DNA of 27,579 nucleotides from Sperchopsis tessellata. Its lineage: Eukaryota > Arthropoda > Insecta > Coleoptera > Hydrophilidae. Made by a program: the position numbers and the translations under genes. Below, piece after piece: positions 20,431 to 27,579 of this stretch (positions within the stretch are counted from its first letter, which is position 1; every line of letters starts with the position of its first letter). The notes beneath the pieces are model-generated. The model was not told the origin of the DNA. It saw only the letters and a program-made list of their open reading frames with translations, and did not search any database. The stretch lies in NCBI GenBank assembly GCA_033557685.1, contig JAWQRN010000638.1, positions 1 through 27,579 on the forward strand, given 5' to 3'.

Positions 20431-21350
20431 TATGCTTATAAAATTAATAATAGTAAGATAAGATACAATCTCCAATATCACACATAATTGTTCCACTGCG
20501 ACTCCGTTCGATTAGGCTTAATTATTATTGTGTAAATAAACAACAAAGGGTACCTGTTGCCTTAGGATTACTACTAACCAGATTTATAAAATAATAACAA
20601 TCCATGAGCTAATATGATGGCACTGCCACAGTCATTCCAAAGAATAAATTATGTTTATAGAGAACACCCGGTATGGGTTCATAATCCAAAGTGGTATTAT
20701 GTCAAGAATACTCTCCCTGGTGTGCCCATTTAAACAAATACATGATTGCGACCGAGTTATATCTCCATTTTTATTTTACATAAAGTATATTTCCAATAAG
20801 TCAATTAATATAACTCCGGAAACACAATGTAAAATATTCAAACTAGTAGTTATTAATGAAAAACCATTCAATGTTACGTAGCTGAACAAAACTTAAGAAA
20901 GATAACTAATCAACAAAAGGTCAGCCCGGATACAATACTTAATTAAATGAAACATATAAATACAATAAAATCAATAGTGAATAACAATAATAAATAATAA
21001 TAAAATCACAACGTGAAATGTTAAACATTAAAATAAAAGAATATGAAAACCACAGTTATATCAAACGACATATTTTAGAATATGAGACAAAGAAACATTT
21101 ATAATGGCAGTAATAACATTTAAAGTATTGAATTAATACATGAAAGGTAACCAATTAAATAGATTAAGTATAAGCATCATACAATTTAATAGGGAAACAT
21201 GCAAATTTAGTAACATCTAACATTGACCTCGGGTTAACCTTCTAACTAACCGATATTTTCTATTTATATAAATAACCTATCTCTCTTTGTTTTGGCACTA
21301 CTTTCAAACCCCTGATAAAACACCGTCTGTTTTTTTATGATCGAACTTGT
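20431..21350. other. Gene-free stretch, AT-rich
   Basis: Nothing coding was recognised. It includes an A/T-rich AATAATAA-type low-complexity patch around 20960-21005. The plus frame at 20651-20881 has no family motif. Confidence 0.45.
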
Positions 21351-21382
21351 ACCCCTTGAAAAAGTGGTCGTCTTGAAACGTC
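21351..21382 (+). ncRNA. GAAACGTC hammerhead-like remnant
   Basis: CCCTTGAAAAAGTGGTCGTC is followed by TTGAAACGTC. A CTTGAAAAA block stands where CTGANGA would be, and AAG can pair with CTT just before GAAA. The perfect GAAACGTC suggests a decayed Penelope-type or related repeat end. Ribozyme activity is not expected. Confidence 0.22.
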
Positions 21383-21544
21383 TAGTCAACGTCAAAAGTC
21401 AATCAAATGTATGGGTTCTTCATCCGCTAAGAATAAAGGAATGTGCCCAGGTAACACACAATATCGTATTTATGAATTTAAAATAACGAGTAGTGAAGGC
21501 TCACAGACAGCTTACAAGTTAATATCAATATTATGTAAATATGT

Positions 21545-22190
21545 CTTGTTTTTCTTTTATGAAACTACAACCTATGATGGACCTTGACCTGCTCCACAAC
21601 TGCCTGTACTTCTTCCTCTATCAAACAACAAATCGCCTCCAGTTTGTTATTTCCATAGTTTTTAGGTCGGTCAAGGTGTCATCCAGCCATCTATTTTTTG
21701 GTCTACCCCTGGCTCTACCTTCAGCGGACTTCTAATATGTCATTGTCTTGGTACCTTTAGAATGTTCATTACATGCCCAAACCACCTTAGGCTCTGCACC
21801 TTCACCTGTCGCAAAATAGCATCACCGTCAATCAACCGGTCGATTTCATGGTTTATTCAGATTCTTCACATACCATCGTCTTCCTTCACTGGCTCAAATA
21901 TTTTCAGCAAGATACTTCTCTCGCACGCTCTTAGGGACGTTTGATCGGTTGCTGTTATTGTCCATGTTTCGGAGCCGTATGTTATTATCAGTCGTATGCG
22001 ACATATCTTCAACTTTGATTTTGTTGTAAGGAGTCCCTATGTGCATAATACGACCGTTTTCCCGCAACTATTCTTGCGGCCATGTCCTCGCTAACCCTCT
22101 TATCACTCGTAAGTCTGGATCCCAGGTATTGGAATGTCAAGGCTCCACTAAACCTACGGCCGTTAACCTCCAGTACCTCCCATTTGAATA
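21545..22190 (-). pseudogene. 5'-truncated LINE relic (RT C-terminal part)
   Basis: On minus, the piece begins near 22190 with KWEVLEVNGRRF, FQYLGSRLTSDKRVSEDMAA and RIVAGKRSYYAHRDSLQ, then frameshifts near 22015. It continues SKLKICRIRLIITYGSETWT, SLRACERSILLKIFEPVKED, stops, NHEIDRLIDGDAILRQVKVQ and SLRWFGHVMNI, and after a second frameshift GRARGRPKNRWLDDTLTDLK, TNWRRF, YRQLWSRSRSIIGCS. This is the thumb and C-terminal zone of another arthropod endonuclease-reverse transcriptase lineage. The GRP.+RW.DD block is diagnostic. Catalytic RT and endonuclease parts are absent, as expected for a 5'-truncated insertion. No obvious poly-A was found at its 3' side (below 21545). Confidence 0.88.
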
Positions 22191-23254
22191 TGTAGGTAAT
22201 GATAAATGTATATGAAAAAATTGCGTTTGTCACAACTTGTGTGTCGGTAACTAATTAAATAAAATGCACAGTTCGTTTCTGAGCTGTTATCATATTTAAA
22301 CATTCATTAATACTGCTGGCTTCTTAGACGATAGTTAAAAACATCATAATTCATCTAGAATATACATATTACTCATTATATGATCTAAATTAAGTTACTG
22401 CATAAAAATACTTCGAAAATAAGTTTAATAAGCAATACTGTTTCATTGGCGAGTGTCAGTTTATAATAGTATATTTTATCAACTAATTATTGAAAAGGTC
22501 ATAAATTGCTAGGTAATTTTTTAAGGCGAAAAGAAAGGCATGTCGATTATCCTGATGTTGAACAAAGAACACATTTTTATCAGAGAACAATAAATGGACC
22601 ATCGGCCATCATGAATCGATTCAAAATTTCAAACCAATATAATGCTTGAAAATTATATAATTTGACTTTGTCGCTAGATATATATCATAAAAGTACACTC
22701 TTGAACTAGAACACATGGTTGCACCTTTTGACTGACATCTGCAACGAGAATTTGTTTTTACGGAAAGCAATACCCAGTTCAACGATAGCAGAATATTGAA
22801 CGAACGGAAAGGGTAATAAAACATATACATTATCATCTTATAATTGAAGAACAATAGTTTAAAGCTACCACTGGGTAATGGAATAATAGATGTAATTTAT
22901 TTAAAGGCACGGGGAGGTGTGTTGAAGTGAGGGACTAAATTATTCAAATTTTGTCCATTAAAATAATTCAATTTTATTTTTTTTGTGCATTTTTTTCCAC
23001 GCCTTGTTTATTAGGCAGGTTAAATAATAGCTCTGACCAAAATGTATTGTGCAGTAAAATCGTATTATTTTGCGTCTTATTAATTGTTTTTATCAAGTGA
23101 CATGTTCATCCATGGATTTTCTGCTTTGGATTTCAACTTTCTTAAGTCTTCAACTTTAATGAAGTTTTCATATTAGTTTGGAGACCCGTATGTTATTTCA
23201 AACTTTTGTCTTTTTAATAATTCAATTATTAATTGTTTTTCCTCTCTTCTTTAT
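22191..23254. other. Gene-free AT-rich stretch
   Basis: No family motif was found in any frame. The minus frame at 22621-22854 appears to be chance. Confidence 0.5.
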
Positions 23255-23298
23255 AGACCTGTGAAGAACGATAGCGTTAATTAAGCATCCGAAACGTC
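23255..23298 (+). ncRNA. Hammerhead-like remnant with GAAACGTC
   Basis: CCTGTGAAGAACGATAGCGT is followed by TAATTAAGCATCCGAAACGTC. GATAGC can pair with GCATC around a TTAATTAA loop, with one bulge, directly upstream of CGAAAC. The leading CTGTGAAG is one base short of CTGATGAAG. This is the best-shaped of the single-copy candidates. It lies about 170 bp from the Penelope C-terminal relic but on the opposite strand, so the two need not be one insertion. Confidence 0.3.
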
Positions 23299-23471
23299 AA
23301 TTTTTTCAAGAGACATAAACATTAAAGAAAAATTATAATTCTTTTATTTTTCTGACCGTTAACCCAAAGATAGTGTTAAATTGATAACCGTCAATTGTTG
23401 GTTTATATTCTTGATGTTTTTTCATGTAATGGGTGTGGTCAAATACTTCCCATTTTATATATTTATATATA

Positions 23472-23985
23472 GCGTGGCCGGGCACCAAGAGGAATCCTAC
23501 TTAGCCAAGTTAGGCGCGCCAGTCTCCCATTGGCCCACAGGATCCTCGCGGAGGTTGTCGTTTACGGAGCTTGCACACAAATGAAACCCATTATCGCGAT
23601 TCAGATTTTGAATGAATTCTTATTATTTTAGGCAAATAATTAGAGGATTTCGAGGCAATGTTTATGTTCTTAAAGATAATATATCGCGTCCTGATTCTAA
23701 TTTCTGCTAATGGAGATATAGCAATAGATATACTGTTTAAGACGGGTTTGCTTTTTGTGCTCTTTACAGTGAAAGACGATCATTCTTTTTGTCTCACCAC
23801 ATGAATATGGAATTCTGTATATTCCAGCGGATTGCAAAGGAATTGAATCTTTCTAAGATGTAAGGATTTCACTTATTCTCGTCGAAGGTCGGAAAATAGC
23901 TTTGATAGAATTTTTGCAGAATATCCGTGTTATTTTCTCTGTCGTGCTTTGCACGTACGGCAGGTAAGCATTTCCAATAATATTC
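23472..23985 (-). pseudogene. Penelope-like element C-terminus with GIY-YIG endonuclease
   Basis: Minus-strand reading from 23985: NAYLPYVQSTTEKITRIFCK, IKAIFRPSTRISEILTS, stop, DSIPLQSAGIYRIPYSCG, then ETKRMIVFHCKEHKKQTR. This is the linker and GIY-YIG nuclease of a Penelope-like retroelement, which carries a telomerase-related reverse transcriptase. GIY is intact, while the second half of the motif (usually CGKVYIGETGR) has lost about four residues, so the YIG is deleted. Further on, NLNRDNGFHLCASS and LREDPVGQWETGAPNLAK match the C-terminal extension of arthropod copies. That extension explains the locally GC-rich block 23472-23580. The RT domain is absent from this copy. Two or more stops and a frameshift are present. 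Confidence 0.8.
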
Positions 23986-24213
23986 AAGTTCTGGCTAAAG
24001 GGGTAAAACGCCAGCTGGCCTTTGTATAACTAAATATTTGTACCCGTTGGGCATGAACGAATTCTTTATCTTATTAATTTCTTCGGATAAATGATTTTTT
24101 TCGCTGAGACTAAAAGATCTGTAGACAAAATAATTGATTACTGATATTTTCTCAGAAAGATGATGTAAATATGTGGCTTGGAAGTATATATTAGTGTGTG
24201 TGGGTTTGCGATA

Positions 24214-24320
24214 GACTGAATGCTTTACTGTGCCAACAGCTCATTATTGATAATTACCAGACTGATAAATTCACAATGGAAGTTGAGCTGTCTGTTGCAA
24301 TCCCCTTCTTGGACGTCCTT
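24214..24320 (+). pseudogene. Penelope-like RT fragment (plus strand)
   Basis: The frame within 24198-24449 reads RLNALLCQQLIIDN then TDKFTMEVELSVAIPFLDVL. KFTMEVE followed by IPFLDVL is the signature after the YVDD palm motif of Penelope-type reverse transcriptases. The match stops at 24320, where a different repeat begins. The open frame carries on by chance. It lies on the opposite strand to the GIY-YIG relic 230 bp away, so the two come from separate insertions or an inversion. Confidence 0.68.
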
Positions 24321-24373
24321 GAAAACCTTAAGATATCTACAGTGGCCGTAAAAATCTATGTACTGAACAATTT
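24318..24373 (+). repeat. Third copy of the foldback-arm repeat (3' end only)
   Basis: Shared in order with 3721-3773: GAAAACCT.AAGATAT, TACTGTGGCCGT or TACAGTGGCCGT, TCTA.G.ACTGAA.AATTT. Only the distal third of the repeat is here, starting exactly where the Penelope RT match ends. Confidence 0.72.
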
Positions 24374-24425
24374 CGCTGTTTTGTGTATGTTATTCATTTT
24401 AAATGAAGAGTTTACGTTTATGGTG

Positions 24426-24439
24426 AAAAAAAAAAAAAA
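24426..24439 (+). repeat. Poly-A run of about 14
   Basis: Short A-tract 50 bp after the third repeat copy. It could be a remnant tail of a retroelement on plus, but no flanking duplication was found. Confidence 0.5.
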
Positions 24440-24484
24440 TACTGTTTGAATTAATCATTTTTTGCCATATTTGCTTGAATTTTA

Positions 24485-24715
24485 TAAAAGAAGCATTTCT
24501 AAAATTTGTTGATCATTGTGTCTAAGTGAAATGTTGAACTTATCTTTGAATGCCAGTATTTTTTCTAGGATTAGGAGGATATTTTCATCGTTACCTTGCA
24601 TGCGTTTGTATAACTTTTTTAGGTAATCAAATAATTCTGCTAAATATGCTATTGTAACTTAATTATCGGTAAATTTGAATATGTCCAATTTTCTAAAAAT
24701 AAGTTCATTGAAAAT
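24485..24715 (-). pseudogene. hAT transposase fragment (ZBED/SCAND3-like middle part)
   Basis: On minus: FNELIFRKLDIFKFTDN, stop, then AYLAELFDYLKKLYKRMQGN, DENILLILEKILAFKDKFNI and RHNDQQILEMLL. This follows the ZBED5/SCAND3-type pattern L(A/T)YLADIF..LN.LN..+QG....I.....K+.(A/G)F..KL, the helical part after the catalytic core. One stop. The catalytic residues and the C-terminal dimerisation domain are not seen. The remainder of the element may lie decayed in 24720-25160, but I could not confirm it. Confidence 0.68.
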
Positions 24716-26414
24716 CTGGGTGCAAAAATAATTATTTTTGGGTCTGATTGCATCACATTAACATTAGTTATGTTGATTCAATACTATTGCTTATAAATTT
24801 AAGTAGTAAATTTTGGTTACAATAATAAGTATTAACCTAAAGGTAAAACCAGCCTCGTCTGAAGAAATATTTGATATATCAAGACTGTTGTATCAAGAAA
24901 CCCAGGCAGTAAAACTACGTCTATAATGCATTGCATCAAAACATTACATTATTTTGATTTTCCAGAAAATATTTCATTAGCTCGTTAAAATTCACAAAGT
25001 TAAATTTTGAGAACATGAACCTTCTACATATTTGAAATATGTTAAAGAGCATTTTATAGTTGGTATCGATGCTACTTACTTTCAGATATTTGAGGTCACT
25101 CGGGCTTCATTGTGAATTCATTCTTCAGTCTGATCCTGGTAAGAAGACGATTTTTTATTTATTTGATTTGGTTATAAACATACGTTTTATATTACGTCAT
25201 TTCTTATGTTAATGGGAAATAAATACTACATTATATCTTTGAAGACATATTTCGCAAATAGGTTTTCAGCCACCGTGCATGTCTACCGAAAACAGTTCTT
25301 TATTTGATTGTTCTGTATGTGTAAAAAGCGAAGATGATGTCTATTTTGCAAATGGCAAAATTTGGTCAAGAGGTTTTACTGAAATATTAATTTAAGATAC
25401 TTATTACAAAATTAAAATCCTCTTAGTTCTTAATGATATTTCTTGTTCAACTTGAAGAAACTCACTAATTTAGGAAGGTAAAAGAAAATCGAGGGTTTCA
25501 TCGACTCTTATAACCAAAGAAAAGGTAATTTATCGATGGCCAAAAAAGGCATCTTTACAAACCTCATTCTTGCTCACTAATAACTTGCAGGAATGTTTAC
25601 ATTACATCAGATTGACCTATATTTAATTAAAAGACAAATTGCTCATGGTATGACCTGTGTTACGAAAGGCCAGTAAGAGTAATTTGCGTTTTGTAGATAC
25701 GCACCCTTCGCTTGTAGTTACCCTCAAGACTCTCTCAAACTACTTTTATTTCGCTGTTCGTCGTTTGCGTTATATTTTATTCAGAAATGCAAATTGCATT
25801 TGAAGGAAGGTCTCGTTTAACTCGCTCTAGTTTTCCAATACTGGGCGAAGACTGACAGCCATTGTAATAAGGATTCTTTTATGAGAAGACACGGTTCACT
25901 GCCAGCATCGTGTATTGATAATGGATGGTGAAATATGTCATCGACGTTCTCTTATATTATGTCGATCCATTATTCTTTCCTTAAATGGAAACTGTGATAC
26001 TGGATACATTGTTTGATTATGGAAATTAAAAATTAAGTCAATTTGCTATTTTATGTTATTTTCTCTTTAGTACAGTTTATTAAAAGTTACTTAGGCATAT
26101 GTTATACGTTGTGACAAAAATGTTTCATCATTGTGCATTAGAATATTAGGTCGACAACTGACAACTGAAGAAAGTGAAAAGTGCCAACTGCATAAGATGG
26201 CGCATGAGCATGTAGAAGGTAGGTATCTGTTTTTCAATAGGAACTGCTTATTCTACATATTGGAACGGCTGATATTAAACTATTTAATTTTCAGTAAGGC
26301 AGCGTGCTGAGATATACCCCAACCGCCCACAGTGACTGACAGAATAAAACTACGGCCCTTATTCTCCGAAGGCCTGATTATCCCCAGTAACCGTTAAGAA
26401 TCCGCGGAGTATAA
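24716..26414. other. Stretch without recognised genes
   Basis: No confident coding segment. Minus frames near 24960-25060 are open and Asn/Phe-rich next to the hAT fragment and may be its decayed upstream part. The rest shows nothing I can name. Confidence 0.4.
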
Positions 26415-27345
26415 TCCTTTGCCAAACAATACAAATCGAGTTGGCAAATGATTTGCACAAGATTTAATGGAATGCTATAGTTCGGAGCGAAGTAAGAAGA
26501 ACAGACGAAGAGCTTACTCAACTGAAAGTGAACATATATTATACTACCGTGGTACTAACACAGGAATAAATAGTGGGGTTGGTTTCATGGTTCATTGTAA
26601 AATTGGAAATAAAAATCTCTAAGTGATATAATCTTCAAATTCTGCAAATATATGCTGCAACAAGTAGCCATTTAGACAAGACGGTCGAAGCGTTCTATGA
26701 AAAGGTGTCAGCTCTTGAGAGTTCAAATTCCCATTTTAAGAACTTCTTAGGAGATTTAAATGTAACAGTAGAAGGAAAATAACCAGGAACTCAGATGAAG
26801 GTGTATTCGGTTTTAGTAATTGAAATGAACGAAGCAACAGACTTGTTCAAATTGCAGAATCAAAGAATTCGTAAGTAGCAAATACCATGTTTGCTAAGAA
26901 AACATTACGCAAATGCACCTTGCAAAGCCGTAGTAATACCAGAAACGAGATTGACTACATACTCACTAAAATAAGAGCCATCATACAAGACTGTATAGTT
27001 TTGAACCGTTTTGACAGTGGAAGTGATCGCCATTTTGTTGTAAAATTAGAAATAATGGAACTAGCAAACAGCTGTGGCAGTAAATTTATTATCAAGAAGT
27101 ATTTAAAATACAGATTAAGGAAAGATTTGTTGGTCTGGAAGAATACAATCATGCCGATAATATATCTCATATAATTTCAAATACGGCCAGAGTGGTAGGT
27201 GAAACTGCCAATGGTAGAAATGATTCGAAATTTTCCGAGCATACTAATACCTTACAAAAGCGGCACAGAGAACTTTAAAGTAAAGTTAAGATAAAAAGGC
27301 AATATATAGAGTATGTGAAATTTCTAAAATCTGTTAAAAACGAAT
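26415..27345 (+). pseudogene. LINE endonuclease relic (5' half of ORF2)
   Basis: In order on plus: SEVRRTDEELTQL (usually GLSEVRR, holding the catalytic Glu), YYRGTNTGINSGVGFMV, LQIYAATSSHLDKTVEAFYE (the Q-x-YAPT block), HFKNFLGDLNVTVE (the GDFNA block, Phe changed to Leu), then SYVANTMFAKKTLRKC, NTRNEIDYILT and VLNRFDSGSDRHFVVKLEI. GSDR replaces the GSDH whose His is catalytic. Downstream is the linker before the RT: FSEHTNTLQKRHREL, then KRQYIEYVKFLKS to about 27345. Frames shift at least four times. The RT never appears: the relic fades at 27345 before the window end, so it is 3'-truncated by decay or by another insertion. Confidence 0.87.
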
Positions 27346-27504
27346 AAATGAAGGTGTTAGAATTTAAAACTATGTTTTCTCACAATAGAGCAACATTGGC
27401 GGTATAAAGACGTCAAATATAGTCTTATGATTCCGACTATCTGTCTGTGTGTTCTTTATACAAAAATTAATATCTCAAGAATTGATTAAGGTACAACCTT
27501 TAAA

Positions 27505-27579
27505 TTGTATATTATATATTATTTATTATATATTATATATTATATATTATATATTATATATTATATATTATATATTATA
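27505..27579. repeat. 7-bp AT satellite (TATATAT)n
   Basis: Perfect 7-bp period (TATATAT repeated head to tail, giving TT steps every seven bases) from about 27530, preceded by imperfect units. It runs off the window end, so its full length is unknown. Confidence 0.92.

Noticed and set aside
21541..21944. Plus-strand frames of 64 and 60 codons
   Set aside because: They are antisense to the minus-strand LINE RT C-terminus.
24198..24449. 83-codon frame as one protein
   Set aside because: It is a chance fusion of a Penelope RT scrap, a repeat end and a poly-A run.
26955..27170. Minus-strand frame of 71 codons
   Set aside because: It is antisense to the LINE endonuclease motif DYIL...GSD on plus.
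1..27579. CRISPR array, prokaryotic operons, rRNA genes
   Set aside because: No regularly spaced direct repeats with unique spacers, no long adjoining frames with ribosome binding sites, and no rRNA-like conserved blocks were seen.

Overview
This is AT-rich, intron-poor-looking eukaryotic DNA with no intact protein-coding gene. All recognisable coding matter is decayed transposable-element sequence, read by eye from broken reading frames. The element mix (arthropod-type endonuclease/reverse transcriptase LINEs, a pogo-like DDE_1 family with a Cys-rich tail, DUF4817-type mariner relatives, ZBED and TTF/ZMYM-type hAT transposases, Penelope-like GIY-YIG sequences, and GAAACGT repeats) suggests an arthropod nuclear genome, most likely an insect. 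The species cannot be named. There are no operons, ribosome binding sites or bacterial signals.

Layout. 0-4.5 kb: a minus-strand pogo-like transposase relic (about 620-1240), an AC-rich patch, and a 347-bp foldback repeat (3386-3732) whose arms hold 33-34 bp tandem units and a hammerhead-like GAAACGT core. 5-10 kb: a plus-strand LINE relic missing its reverse transcriptase core (5360-6372), a possible terminal exon (7151-7260), an inverted element with tRNA-like arms (7691-7985), a minus-strand LINE 3' fragment (8190-8525) and an internally deleted mariner-type transposase (8925-9475). 10-16 kb: an 80-nt hairpin (10895-10974), a broken copy of an uncharacterised protein family (11885-12398), a second copy of the foldback-arm repeat (12935-13075), a long TA microsatellite and a plus-strand pogo-like relic (14120-15573).

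17-21 kb: a ZBED-type hAT N-terminal fragment on plus (17510-17845), then an almost full-length decayed hAT transposase of another type on minus (18310-20045), then a drifting minisatellite (20130-20430). 21-27.6 kb: a 5'-truncated LINE on minus (21545-22190), a Penelope-like C-terminus with GIY-YIG domain on minus (23472-23985), a Penelope-like RT scrap on plus joined directly to a third copy of the foldback-arm repeat (24214-24373), a second ZBED-like hAT piece on minus (24485-24715), and a LINE endonuclease relic on plus (26415-27345) running into a 7-bp AT satellite at the window end.

The parts do not form a pathway. The window is intergenic or intronic DNA built from layered dead insertions. 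The most interesting items are the foldback repeat with its dispersed copies, ribozyme-like motifs and Penelope junction, the tRNA-armed inverted element, the miRNA-like hairpin and the uncharacterised protein relic. All family assignments rest on remembered motif patterns, not on database searches.
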